NCBI GenBank assembly: GCA_020632995.1
Contig: JACKEN010000001.1
Span: 1,396,001 to 1,460,000, forward strand
From: Deltaproteobacteria bacterium
GTDB lineage: Bacteria > Myxococcota > Kuafuiibacteriia > Kuafuiibacteriales > Kuafuiibacteriaceae
Direction of reading: 5' to 3'
Length of the DNA stretch: 64,000 nucleotides
A model generated the notes under the pieces. It did not search any database and was not told where the DNA came from. It worked only from the letters and a program-made list of their open reading frames with translations. Both the position numbers and the translations under genes were made by a program. Below are positions 1-8,214 of the stretch, piece by piece (position 1 is the stretch's first letter; each line of letters opens with the position of its first letter).

Positions 1-502
1 GCGGGGCGTAGATCTCCAGGGTCTCCTTGGCGATCAGCTCCTGCTTCTCGGGCTTCATGTGCTCGAGCGTCCGCATGTTGTGCAGGCGGTCCGCGAGCTT
101 CACGAGGATGACCCGGATGTCCTGGGCCATCGCCACCAGCATCCGCCTGAAGTTCTCGGCCTGCTTCTCGAACGCGGTGTTGAAGGGGATGTTGAGCTTG
201 GTGACCCCATCCACGATGTCGGCGACGTCCTTGCCGAAGTGGACCTCGAGGTCCTTCACCGTGGTCTCGGTGTCCTCCACCGTGTCGTGCAGGATCCCGG
301 CGCAGATCGCGTGGGCGTCGAGGCGCATGTCTGCCAGCAGCTCGGCGACCTCGAGCGGGTGGATGAGGTAGGGGTCGCCGGACTTGCGGACCTGGCCCTG
401 GTGGGCCTTGGCGGAGAACACGTAGGCCCTCCGGATGAGGTCCAGGTCAGCGCTGGGTTGGTAGGACTCGACCTTGGAGATGATGTCGTTGAGGCGGACC
501 AT
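1..502 (-). CDS. relA: RelA/SpoT-family (p)ppGpp synthetase/hydrolase, N-terminal part
   Basis: This gene is cut by the left window edge; about 167 N-terminal residues are visible. They match the start of the RelA/SpoT family: LNDIISKVESY, then the HD hydrolase region with HPLEVAELLADM and the metal-binding ILHDTVEDTETT, then KLADRLHNMRTL and the TLEIYAP segment that precedes the synthetase domain. The intact HD motif suggests it can hydrolyse (p)ppGpp; the synthetase and regulatory domains lie outside the window. I chose the ATG at 502 because family members usually begin with a similar VRLND peptide. An in-frame ATG at 523 has a GGAG about 11 bases upstream and would add seven residues. The gene is divergent from the kinase gene at 629, and the roughly 125 bases between them should hold both promoters. 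Confidence 0.93.
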   Translation of the reverse strand, partial: MVRLNDIISKVESYQPSADLDLIRRAYVFSAKAHQGQVRKSGDPYLIHPLEVAELLADMRLDAHAICAGILHDTVEDTETTVKDLEVHFGKDVADIVDGVTKLNIPFNTAFEKQAENFRRMLVAMAQDIRVILVKLADRLHNMRTLEHMKPEKQELIAKETLEIYAP

Positions 503-628
503 CGAAGCGCAGCGGCGCAACATTCAAGGTAACACTCCGCGTCATGACGGTAAAGCTGGGTGGCCTCGCCCGGCCGCGCGCTTTCGCTGGCAATTGCCCT
601 CAGGTGGGTCCCGTGGCTAGGTAGGGCG

Positions 629-2494
629 GTGACCGGGACCGGCGAGCGGGACCTGCCCGAGGAGACCAGCCCCGGGGGTGAGGTGGACGAGCGCCTGCCC
701 ACCAAGATGGTGCGCCCCCCGGGCGTGGCCGACGACCTCGAGACGGTGCGCCCGCCAGGCCCGGTGGCGCCCGGCCCCGCGGTGGCCCCCACCGACCTCA
801 TGGACGGCCAGACCATGGGCGAGCAGACCCTCTCGGACATGCCCCCGGTGAACCCCTTCGCCGGGCTCCTGGCCGAGGCCCAGGGCAAGCCGGTCGGGAA
901 GAAGGCGTCCCAGACCCTCGTCGTGCGGGCCAAGAACGGCGGCAGCACGGCGAGCGTACCGCCTGCTCCGGCGCCCGCGCCCGCCCCGACGCCGGCACCG
1001 CCGCTGGTCTCGGAGCCCGAGGCCGACACCCTCGACAACACCGACGGCGGCCGCCGAGAGGTGGGCCCCTACCGCATCATCAGCGAGCTCGGCTCGGGGG
1101 GGATGGCGGTGGTCTACAAGGCCACCCAGCCCGCCCTGGACCGGCTGGTGGCGATCAAGGAGCTCCGCAAGGAGTACGTGCACGACCGGCAGATCGCCAC
1201 CCGCTTCGAGCGGGAGGCAACCAGCCTCGCCACCCTGCAGCACGGCAACATCGTGCACGTCTACGACTTCATCAAGGCGAGGGACGCCGCGTTCATCGTG
1301 ATGGAGTTCGTGGACGGCATCGATCTGTTCGACGTCCTCGCCCACACCGAGCGCTTCCCCGCCGACATCGCGGCCCTGGTGGCCCTGCAGGTCGCGGAGG
1401 GCCTCGAGTACGCCCACTACCGCGGCATCGTGCACCGCGACATCAAGCCCTCGAACATCCTCATCTCGCGGCGGGGCGAGGTGAAGATCATGGACTTCGG
1501 CATCGCGCGCGACCCGGGCAAGAGCGAGCTGACCCAGGTCGGGCTCGCGGTGGGCACCCCGGCGTACATGGCGCCCGAGCAGATCAGGGGCGACAAGGTC
1601 GACTTCCGCACCGACCTGTTCGCCCTCGGCATCGTGCTCTACGAGATGCTCGCGGGTGAGAAGCCCTGGCCGGAAGAGAAAGGCCGCAGCGTCACCGTCA
1701 AGGTGCTGGACGAGCCCGCAATCCCCCTTGCGAAGGTCTGCCCCAGCGCGCCGGCCGAGCTCCAGGCGATCGTCGAGCGCTGCCTGATGAAGGACCCGGC
1801 GCAGCGCTACCGCTCCACCTTCGAGGTCCGCCGCGACCTCGAGCGCTACTGCCAGAGCGCCACCGGCATCGACCCCCGCGGGCGCCTGGTGCTCTTCCTG
1901 AAGAACCGCGGCTTCGTCACCGAGGCCGAGGCCCGGACCTTCGTCGAGCCGCGCCTGCTCGCCGACCGCCTGATCGAGCGGGGCGACGCGGGCATCGCCC
2001 CGCCCCCGCCGGTGCTGCTCTTGAAGCCGGTGGGGATGGCCCACGCGGTGGGCCTGGCGGTCATCCTGCTCGCGGGCCTGCTCGCGTGGCTCCTGCCCTT
2101 CGGCGATCCGGTGCCTGCGGTCGCGAGCGCGGCCGAGCTCCGCATCGAAGAGGAGGTGGCGCGGCGCCTGGCCGAGCAGCCCCCCGCGCCGGCTACGGCG
2201 GAGGCGCCCGGCGCGCCCCGCCTGGCCGAAGCCCCGGTGGCCCCCGACGGCAACCAGGGGTTCGTGCGGGTGGTGGTCGACCCGTGGGCCCGGGTCCTCG
2301 TCGACGGGCGCTACCACGACACCACCCCCTTCGCCGCCCCGCTCGTGCTCCCCTCCGGCGCCCACCGGATCAGCCTGCGCAACCCGTATTGCGAGCCGGT
2401 CGACCGGATGGTCGAGGTGAAGGAGGGGGAGACGGTCGACCTGGTGGTGGCGCTGATCCCGCGCGCCCTGGAGGGCCGCCGTGGCGCGCAGTAG
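629..2494 (+). CDS. Ser/Thr protein kinase with transmembrane segment and PEGA domain
   Basis: A Hanks-type kinase of about 621 residues. The first ~140 residues are a Pro/Thr-rich tail with repeated VRPPG segments. The kinase domain (about 145-405) shows the glycine loop ELGSGGMAVVYK, the VAIKEL lysine, HRDIKPSNIL, DFGIA and an APE motif, so it looks catalytically complete. A hydrophobic span at about 470-493 is followed by an Ala/Pro-rich stretch and a C-terminal PEGA domain (WARVLVDGRYHDTTPF; about 545-610), which should lie outside the membrane. GTG 629 is my preferred start; an in-frame GTG at 560 would add 23 residues. It overlaps the next gene by 14 bases, which suggests co-transcription with the LysM protein. 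The substrate is unknown. Confidence 0.88.
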   Translation: MTGTGERDLPEETSPGGEVDERLPTKMVRPPGVADDLETVRPPGPVAPGPAVAPTDLMDGQTMGEQTLSDMPPVNPFAGLLAEAQGKPVGKKASQTLVVRAKNGGSTASVPPAPAPAPAPTPAPPLVSEPEADTLDNTDGGRREVGPYRIISELGSGGMAVVYKATQPALDRLVAIKELRKEYVHDRQIATRFEREATSLATLQHGNIVHVYDFIKARDAAFIVMEFVDGIDLFDVLAHTERFPADIAALVALQVAEGLEYAHYRGIVHRDIKPSNILISRRGEVKIMDFGIARDPGKSELTQVGLAVGTPAYMAPEQIRGDKVDFRTDLFALGIVLYEMLAGEKPWPEEKGRSVTVKVLDEPAIPLAKVCPSAPAELQAIVERCLMKDPAQRYRSTFEVRRDLERYCQSATGIDPRGRLVLFLKNRGFVTEAEARTFVEPRLLADRLIERGDAGIAPPPPVLLLKPVGMAHAVGLAVILLAGLLAWLLPFGDPVPAVASAAELRIEEEVARRLAEQPPAPATAEAPGAPRLAEAPVAPDGNQGFVRVVVDPWARVLVDGRYHDTTPFAAPLVLPSGAHRISLRNPYCEPVDRMVEVKEGETVDLVVALIPRALEGRRGAQ

Positions 2495-3461
2495 CGCGAC
2501 CCTCGGCGTGGCGGTGCTGCTGGCCGCCCTGGCCCCCTCGATCAGCGAGGCGGCGCAGGGCGTGGTGCACAAGGTCTCCTCCGCGCGCGAGTCGTACGCC
2601 GAGATCGCGCAGCACTACTACGGCGTGCGCGCCCTCGGGCACCACCTGCGGGTGGTGAACCGGGTGCCGGAGCCCCTCACCTACGGCCGCACCCTCGTCA
2701 TCCCGACCTGCCGCAGCGTCGCGCTCAAGAAGGGCCAGACCCTCGAGGCCTTCGCCAAGGCGAACCTGGGCGACCCGGCCCGGGCCGAGTACCTGGAGGT
2801 CCTGCACTTCCTGAAGACCAAGACCCCCAAGGCCGGTAAGCTCCTGAAGATCCCCACCACCTTGAAGCACGTGGTGCGCCCGGGCGAGACCCTGGCCTCG
2901 ATCGGGCGCCTCTACTACCAGGACGGCGGAGCTCGCCGGCAGCAGCTCCTGGCCCTGTACAACAAGCTCCCCCGGGCCTCGATCGCGGTGGGCGACACCC
3001 TCCGCATCCCCCTCGACACCGACCCCTTCGATCACGACGCGGTGGTGCGCCGAAGCAAGCTGCCTTTCGACGGCGCGCCGCCGGCCGAGGTCGCCGCCGC
3101 CGACGCCCCCCGGCCGGCCAAGCCCCGCGCCGCCGCGCGCCCCGCCAGCGAGCACGGCCCCATCCCGCTCGAGGAGGCCCAGGAGCAGGTCGAGGTGGTG
3201 GAGCGCCTGTACGGCGAGGGCCGCTACGCGCAGTGCCTCGAGTACGCCAAGCGGGTGCTCGAGCGCGACGACACCCGCCTGCCCCCCGGGCCGAAGGTGG
3301 AGCTGCTCCGGCTCGCCGGCTCCTCGCTCGTCGCGATGGACCGCATCGCGGAGGCCGAGACGACCTTCGCGCAGCTCGCCCGCATCGATCCCGACTACGA
3401 GCTCGACCTGTACCGAACATCCCCCAAGATCCTGGACGTCTTCGAGTCCGCCCAACCCTGA
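2481..3461 (+). CDS. Exported LysM-domain protein with TPR-like C terminus
   Basis: A 326-residue protein with a signal peptide (hydrophobic stretch GVAVLLAALAPSISEAA). It then has LysM-type segments: residues about 27-75 (VHKVSSARESYAEIAQHYYG, then GRTLVIPTC) and about 130-175 (HVVRPGETLASIGRLYYQ, then GDTLRIP). These modules usually bind peptidoglycan. An Ala/Pro linker and a C-terminal helical region with TPR character follow (RYAQCLEYAKRVL, then AETTFAQLARIDPDYELDLY). It starts with GTG inside the end of the kinase gene. The position between a PEGA kinase and a broken murein endopeptidase suggests an envelope role, which is inference. Confidence 0.8.
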   Translation: MARSSATLGVAVLLAALAPSISEAAQGVVHKVSSARESYAEIAQHYYGVRALGHHLRVVNRVPEPLTYGRTLVIPTCRSVALKKGQTLEAFAKANLGDPARAEYLEVLHFLKTKTPKAGKLLKIPTTLKHVVRPGETLASIGRLYYQDGGARRQQLLALYNKLPRASIAVGDTLRIPLDTDPFDHDAVVRRSKLPFDGAPPAEVAAADAPRPAKPRAAARPASEHGPIPLEEAQEQVEVVERLYGEGRYAQCLEYAKRVLERDDTRLPPGPKVELLRLAGSSLVAMDRIAEAETTFAQLARIDPDYELDLYRTSPKILDVFESAQP

Positions 3462-3469
3462 GGTCCGCC

Positions 3470-4295
3470 ATGCCCAGAGCCCCTGTCGCCCTCCACCTCC
3501 TCACGGCCTTCGCAGTCTCAGCCTGCTCGAGTCGAGAAGCCCGGGACGCAGGCGCCCCTGGGCCGGAGACGGCGTCCCCGGCCAAGGACGCAGGGGCGCG
3601 GGTCGCCCAGCCGGACGGACCGGTGGGCCCGGTCACCGGGCTCGCGAGCACCGCGGCCTGCCCGGGCAAGCAGCCGAGCGCGCGGGACGGCGACGCGGAC
3701 GGGATCAGCGACACGATCGAAGAGGACAACGCGCGGCTCGGGCAAGCAAAATTGCAGATCGGGCGCTGCGACCCCGACCCCAGCCGCTCGGTGGGCAAGC
3801 CCTTCGGCGGCAGCCTCCCCGAGGGGGTCAACCTCCCGGACGTCGGGCGAGGGCTATAAGCACTCCCGGGCGGGGACCCGGTCGACAGCGACGACTGGAG
3901 CGTGCTCGCGATGGACCATTGTGTGGAGACGGTGGGGCAGCGTCTCCGGCCCCAGGGGACGGAGGCTGGGGTCACCGATCTCAGCAAGCGCGGCGGCGGC
4001 CGCTTCGTAGCCTCACAAGTCCCACCAGAACGGCTTCGACGCCGACATGCGCCACATGCGGCTCGACAAGAAGAACCTCCCGCTCGATCTCAAGCGCGAC
4101 CCCGACCGCTACGATCGCGACGCCACCCTCGCCCTCTTCAAGCTCTTCGGCGAGTTTTGCAAGGTGGACGTCATCTTCGCCGACCTCACCCGGGTCGGCT
4201 TCGACGACGGCGACGTCCCTGGCGCGCGCATCGCGCATGTCAACGGTCACAGCAACCACTTCCACCTGCGCCTTGCGTCGGAGGTCACCCCATGA
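3470..4295 (+). pseudogene. Frameshifted penicillin-insensitive murein endopeptidase (M74, MepA-like)
   Basis: Reading across frames gives one recognisable protein. Frame 2 from ATG 3470 encodes a signal peptide with a possible lipobox (AFAVSACSS) and ends at a TAA at about 3857. The sense continues in another frame as GYKHSRAG (from about 3854), returns to frame 2 as DPVDSDDWSVLAMDHCVETV and LSKRGGGRF, then shifts at about 4010 to HKSHQNGFDADMRHMRL and ends HVNGHSNHFHLRL. The HxxH-x4-DxD and HFHxRL motifs are those of LAS-type M74 endopeptidases, which cleave D-Ala-meso-DAP cross-links. At least three single-base breaks lie within about 160 bp, so the gene is either decayed or mis-sequenced there. 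Its last codon overlaps the ATG at 4292. Confidence 0.75.
3742..3755. repeat. Copy of the 14-bp palindromic word (GCAAG CAAA ATTGC)
   Basis: In the broken M74 gene. It sets four A/T-ending codons in a row (CAA GCA AAA TTG), unlike the rest of the gene. Confidence 0.55.
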
Positions 4296-5785
4296 GGCGC
4301 GCCATCGTCTTCGCCTGTGCCTTCTTGTGGACGTCGGCCGCGCTCGCCCAGCCGGTGCCGCCCTATCGCCGCACGCCGCGCCGTACCAAACCCGACGCGG
4401 GCACGAGCCCGGCCACCGCGGTCACCCTCGCCAGCAGCGGGGTGGTACGCGCCATCCTCACCGACCGCGTGCAAGCGGCGGCCGAGCAGGAGGCGCCGCT
4501 CATCGTGCGCCGGGCCAGCCGCTCTCGGAAGTCCCTGGTGCGCTGGAACGCCGCCACCAACAGCCTGCTCGACCTCTACGAGTCCCCCAAGGACAGCGTG
4601 CAGGACGTGGACGTGTCGGCGGACGATCGCTTCGTCGCGGTGATCGAGGGCACCGACGGGGTGCTGAACGCCAACGGTGACTACGAGACCCCGCCGAAGA
4701 ACCGCCTGCTGATCCTGGACGGCCAGGGGAGGCAGGTGCTGGTGATCGACGCCGACGTCCAGACCTACAAGTTCAGCCCCGACGGCAGCAAGCTGGCCTA
4801 CGTGGTGGGCACCTACTACGAGGGCGGGGTCGGCTTCACGCCCGAGTCGGCGTGGGTGGTGGACCTCGTCGCCCCCGGCCACCCCAGGGTCCGGGTCCCG
4901 GACATCGAGAACCCCTTCGAGGTGGACTGGCTCACCACCAAGAGCGAGCCGGTGCTCTACCTGCGGGCCCTCCCCGCCGCCCAGGCGACGCGGCCCGACC
5001 GAGTGCTCCGCTTCTCGCCCACGCAGAGGAAGACCGAGGCGGCGGAGGATCAGGACGCCTTCCACTTCTCCCCCGACGGCGCCTTCTACCTCATGCAAGG
5101 CGCCGCGCGGGCCGAGGCGGGGCTCTGCACCGCCCGCCGGGTCGCGGACTGCACCCAGGTGGTCGAGCGGGGCACCAAGAAGGTCATGACCCTGAACCTC
5201 TCCGGACGGGCCCGGGGCTGGGCCTACGGGCGCGAGGCGCTCCTGCTGGCCGAGCAGCGCCAGGGCGACGACGCCAAGACCATGGTGATGGATGTCCGCG
5301 CGAACAAGGTGATGGAGACCTTCGACGGCACGGTGCCGAAGGACCGAGGCGAGACCGGCTGGGTGACCTCCGCCCGCCAGGTGCTGGTGGTGCCGGTGAC
5401 CCGCGCGGCCGCCGCGCCCAGCGACGGGCTGGAGTCCTTCGTGGTCCGCCGGGTGCCGAGCGCCAACGTGATGCAGGCCATCCTGCAACCCACCGCGCCC
5501 ACCCGGCCGCCGCCGGACACCCAGGTGTTCCTGCGCGCCCTCTACGTCACGAGGACCACGAGCGAGCCCAACGTCGACCGCCCCGGCCAGGACTACTTCT
5601 CGGCCTGGCTCGACACCCCGAACCCCTCGCTCTGCGAGACGATGTGCCTGCGCGATCGACGCTGCAAGGCGTACACCTACGTGAAGCCCGGCGTGCAGGG
5701 CCCGAAGGCCCGCTGCTACCTGAAGGATCCGGCGCCGGCCCAGCGTCGCGACGCCTGCTGCGTCTCCGGCACGAAGGAGAGCTGA
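4292..5785 (+). CDS. Exported beta-propeller protein with C-terminal PAN/Apple-like domain
   Basis: A protein of about 497 residues starting at ATG 4292, overlapping the preceding stop (ATGA). It has a signal peptide (IVFACAFLWTSAALAQ). The middle holds repeating blades of the TolB/WD40 kind (DVDVSADDRFVAVIEG, YKFSPDGSKLAYVVG, FHFSPDGAFYLMQG). The last ~70 residues form a Cys-rich PAN-like domain: NVDRPGQDY, CETMCLRDRRCKAYTYV, KPGVQGPKARCYLK, ending DACCVSG. Almost the same domain ends the membrane protein at 8215-9276, at the far end of the injection-system operon. PAN domains generally bind proteins or carbohydrates. The ligand here is unknown. Confidence 0.8.
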   Translation: MRRAIVFACAFLWTSAALAQPVPPYRRTPRRTKPDAGTSPATAVTLASSGVVRAILTDRVQAAAEQEAPLIVRRASRSRKSLVRWNAATNSLLDLYESPKDSVQDVDVSADDRFVAVIEGTDGVLNANGDYETPPKNRLLILDGQGRQVLVIDADVQTYKFSPDGSKLAYVVGTYYEGGVGFTPESAWVVDLVAPGHPRVRVPDIENPFEVDWLTTKSEPVLYLRALPAAQATRPDRVLRFSPTQRKTEAAEDQDAFHFSPDGAFYLMQGAARAEAGLCTARRVADCTQVVERGTKKVMTLNLSGRARGWAYGREALLLAEQRQGDDAKTMVMDVRANKVMETFDGTVPKDRGETGWVTSARQVLVVPVTRAAAAPSDGLESFVVRRVPSANVMQAILQPTAPTRPPPDTQVFLRALYVTRTTSEPNVDRPGQDYFSAWLDTPNPSLCETMCLRDRRCKAYTYVKPGVQGPKARCYLKDPAPAQRRDACCVSGTKES

Positions 5786-5790
5786 GCGCG

Positions 5791-6477
5791 ATGAACCGGC
5801 TCCGGGCCCCCTTCCTCTACGTCGGGCTCTTCCTCTTCCTCGCGGTGGTGCTGATGGACCTCGGCGCGGGGCCGGTGGTGCTCGCGATCCTCGGTGAGAG
5901 CGGCCAGACCCCGCCCGGCCGCGGGATGCCCGCCCTCGTCCTGGTGGACGCGCTCCTGTTCGCTCAGGTGATCTTCCTGGGCTTCGACGCGCTGGGCCTG
6001 GCGCGGCTGGCCCGCTGGCTCAACGGGCCCGGGAACCTGGTGCTCAGCGTGGTGGTGATCTTCGGCGGCATCGGCCTGCTCTTCGCCGCCCTGGGCCTGC
6101 TCATCCTGATGATCTCGGTGCTGATGGCCCTGCCCTTCGGCCCCGCGATCTACGCCGCGATCTGGGGCGGCTTCGCCCGCGGCACCGCGATGGGCCTGCT
6201 CTCTACCACCCTGCTCCTCCGCATCATCGCGGGGCTCCTGCTCGTGCTCTACGACCAGTCGATGCTCGGCAAGAAGCGGCTCCTGCTCCTGTTCTTCACC
6301 TGCCTGGTCGGGGACCTCGTGGTGTCGTTCCTGCTCGGCCTCGTGCCCAGCCTGCTCTGCAGCATCACCGACGCGGTCGGCGCCCTGATCGGCGCCATCC
6401 TCGGCATCATCTGGGCCATCGTCCTGCTGATCCCGGCCATCACCGGGACCCTGCGCCTCATCCGCATCAGGGCTTGA
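5791..6477 (+). CDS. Multi-span membrane protein of unknown function
   Basis: A 228-residue, strongly hydrophobic protein beginning at ATG 5791, five bases after the previous stop. At least five or six transmembrane helices can be seen, for example FLYVGLFLFLAVVLMDLGA, LVLSVVVIFGGIGLLFAALG, LLLLFFTCLVGDLVVSFLLG and IIWAIVLLIPAITG. I recognise no catalytic motif or family. Its 3' end overlaps the convergent gene 6467-7036 by 11 bases, so no terminator separates the two transcription units. Confidence 0.7.
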   Translation: MNRLRAPFLYVGLFLFLAVVLMDLGAGPVVLAILGESGQTPPGRGMPALVLVDALLFAQVIFLGFDALGLARLARWLNGPGNLVLSVVVIFGGIGLLFAALGLLILMISVLMALPFGPAIYAAIWGGFARGTAMGLLSTTLLLRIIAGLLLVLYDQSMLGKKRLLLLFFTCLVGDLVVSFLLGLVPSLLCSITDAVGALIGAILGIIWAIVLLIPAITGTLRLIRIRA

Positions 6478-7036
6478 GGGCCAGCCCGACGAAGGACACC
6501 TTGCATGCTGCGTCGGTGCCGCAGGCGAGGGTCAGCTCCGCGCCCCCCTCCGGCACCCGCAGGTCGGCGTCGCGCCGGGTCTCGTCGTCGCCGTCCTCGT
6601 CCTTGACGGTGGTCGGCAGCTTGAGCTCCGTGTCCGAGCCCGGCAGGCCGCCCTTCGGCGCGAACCTCACGCTCAGGTGCCCCTCGCTCCCCAGCTCGAG
6701 CACCAGCTTCCGGGTCCGCTCGCCGTCCCGAGCCGCCACCAGGATCTTGCACGTCTTCCCCTTCGCGAGCGACGCCACCCGGGTCGGGGCCTCGCCGCCG
6801 AGGCAGGCGCTGCCCGGCGCGGCGCTCAGCTCATCACTGCGGGTGGGCTTCGGCTTCGGGAAGAAGCTGGCCCGCGACACGTCCGCCAGGAGGTCCTCGG
6901 ACCAGGTGCGGTCCTTGCCCCGCATCAGGTTGCCCTCACTCCGCTTCGGCTGACCGCCCGCCAGGCCCCAGGCCACCACCGCGAGCGCCACGACCACCGC
7001 CAGCAGCAGGATGAGGACCACCTTGTCCCGGCTCAC
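6467..7036 (-). CDS. Single-span membrane protein, last gene of the injection-system operon
   Basis: A 189-residue protein from a GTG at 7036 that overlaps the preceding stop by four bases (GTGA), so it is probably translationally coupled. Residues about 6-26 are a membrane anchor (VVLILLLAVVVALAVVAWGL). The rest is a soluble domain that looks all-beta: CKILVAARDGERTRKLVLEL, LSVRFAPKG, and a C-terminal AELTLACGTDAACKVSFVGL with a cysteine pair. I recognise no family. The coupling to the two Cys-rich membrane proteins upstream suggests they act together. Confidence 0.6.
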   Translation of the reverse strand: MSRDKVVLILLLAVVVALAVVAWGLAGGQPKRSEGNLMRGKDRTWSEDLLADVSRASFFPKPKPTRSDELSAAPGSACLGGEAPTRVASLAKGKTCKILVAARDGERTRKLVLELGSEGHLSVRFAPKGGLPGSDTELKLPTTVKDEDGDDETRRDADLRVPEGGAELTLACGTDAACKVSFVGLALKP

Positions 7037-8193
7037 TGCGGGCGCACCTTCGCGGCCGCCCGCTTCGCGTTCATGGCGGCGCTGGAGTTCACCCGGGCCG
7101 CCGACTGTGCCGCGGCCCGCTTCAAGCGCTCCAGATCCTTGGCGCTGAAGTGAGCCCCCAGGTTGCCCCGAGGCGGCATGCAGCCCCGCCGGGGGAAGCA
7201 CACCAGCCCGGCCGGGCAGCCGTTGGCGCAGAGGTTGGTGGTGGTGGGCTGGCCAGACGCCTTGCAGACCCCACCCTCACAGTCGCCGCTGGCGCAGGCG
7301 ATGTTGTCGGCGCACTGCTCGCCGTCCTTCAGGAGGCACGTGCCGCCGATGCACTTCTCCGAGTCCCGGCACGCCGCGGCGTTGGCGCAGGTGCCGTCAT
7401 AGGCCACGCACACCGCCTCCTTGCAGAAGCCATCCTGGCACTCCAGGTCCGTCCCACAGGCCTCGCCGGTCTGCCACACGCAGAGCTTGCTGCCCCCGAG
7501 GTCCACGCACGCCTGCCCCGGGAAACACTGCGAGGCACCCTCACAGGGGGTGTGCACCGGGGGGCGGGCGCAGACCGCCACCTCGCCGTCGCAGAAGCCC
7601 GACTTGCAAGCCGCATTGCTGACGCAGGCGCCCCCGTCCGGGAAGAGGCAAGTCGACTTGCCGTCGGGCTGGGGCGCGCAGACCAGCCCATCGGGGCACG
7701 GCGCCTCCGCGGTGCAGGCCTGCCCGACCTTGGGCTCCTTGGGGCCGCTCCGCCCCGACAGCCACACCGCCAGCCCGATGCCGGCCCCCAGGATCAGCAC
7801 CAGGCCCGCCACCAACGGCAGCCACTTCTTCCAGGCGGGGCCGTCCCCCTTCCCGACCCGCACCGAGACCCCAGGGCTGGTGGCCCAGTCCTCCTCGGGG
7901 TGGGTGGTGGAGGCCACCACCACCTTGAGGGTCACGACGTCGTCGGGGTGCTCGGTCGGGGGCGCCACCGTCACCTCGATCTGGGTGGGGGCGCCTCCCG
8001 GCGCGACGGAGCGGAGCCCCGCGCCCTCCAGGGTGAGCCACGACGTCGGCTCCGGGGTGCCGGTGTCCAGGCTGACCTGGACGTCGATGGCCTCCGGCTT
8101 GCTGTTGGTGAGGGTGAAGGCCACGGTGGTGGTCTGCCCCGCCGCCACGGTGACGGTGCCGGACTTCGGCGTGATCGAGAACGTCTGGGCCAT
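7033..8193 (-). CDS. Membrane-anchored Cys-rich protein with N-terminal Ig-like domain (injection-system operon)
   Basis: 386 residues. There is no signal peptide. Residues about 1-115 are a beta-sandwich-like domain (FSITPKSGTVTVAAGQTTTV, then SPGVSVRVG). A transmembrane helix follows at about 124-147 (WLPLVAGLVLILGAGIGLAVW). Then come about 190 residues of repeated Cys modules of the kind CxxxxxCxxGxC (ACVSNAACKSGFCDG, CGTDLECQDGFCKE, CADNIACASGDCEGGVC). The tail is basic and helical. It shares its layout with the next gene upstream (8215-9276) and looks like a divergent duplicate. The topology would put the Ig-like domain in the cytoplasm and the disulfide-prone part outside. ATG 8193 is preceded by AGGAGAGGAG. 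The function is unknown. Confidence 0.72.
   Translation of the reverse strand: MAQTFSITPKSGTVTVAAGQTTTVAFTLTNSKPEAIDVQVSLDTGTPEPTSWLTLEGAGLRSVAPGGAPTQIEVTVAPPTEHPDDVVTLKVVVASTTHPEEDWATSPGVSVRVGKGDGPAWKKWLPLVAGLVLILGAGIGLAVWLSGRSGPKEPKVGQACTAEAPCPDGLVCAPQPDGKSTCLFPDGGACVSNAACKSGFCDGEVAVCARPPVHTPCEGASQCFPGQACVDLGGSKLCVWQTGEACGTDLECQDGFCKEAVCVAYDGTCANAAACRDSEKCIGGTCLLKDGEQCADNIACASGDCEGGVCKASGQPTTTNLCANGCPAGLVCFPRRGCMPPRGNLGAHFSAKDLERLKRAAAQSAARVNSSAAMNAKRAAAKVRPQ
7606..7619. repeat. Copy of the 14-bp palindromic word (GCAAG CCGC ATTGC)
   Basis: In the Cys-rich membrane protein gene; on the coding strand it reads through AAT, GCG, GCT, TGC. Confidence 0.5.
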
Positions 8194-8214
8194 GGTGGGC
8201 TCCTCTCCTGGGTC

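Noticed and set aside
540..549. CGTCATGACG palindrome upstream of the kinase gene as an operator
   Set aside because: It is perfect, but only 10 bp and found once in the intergenic region. There is not enough to support a regulator site.
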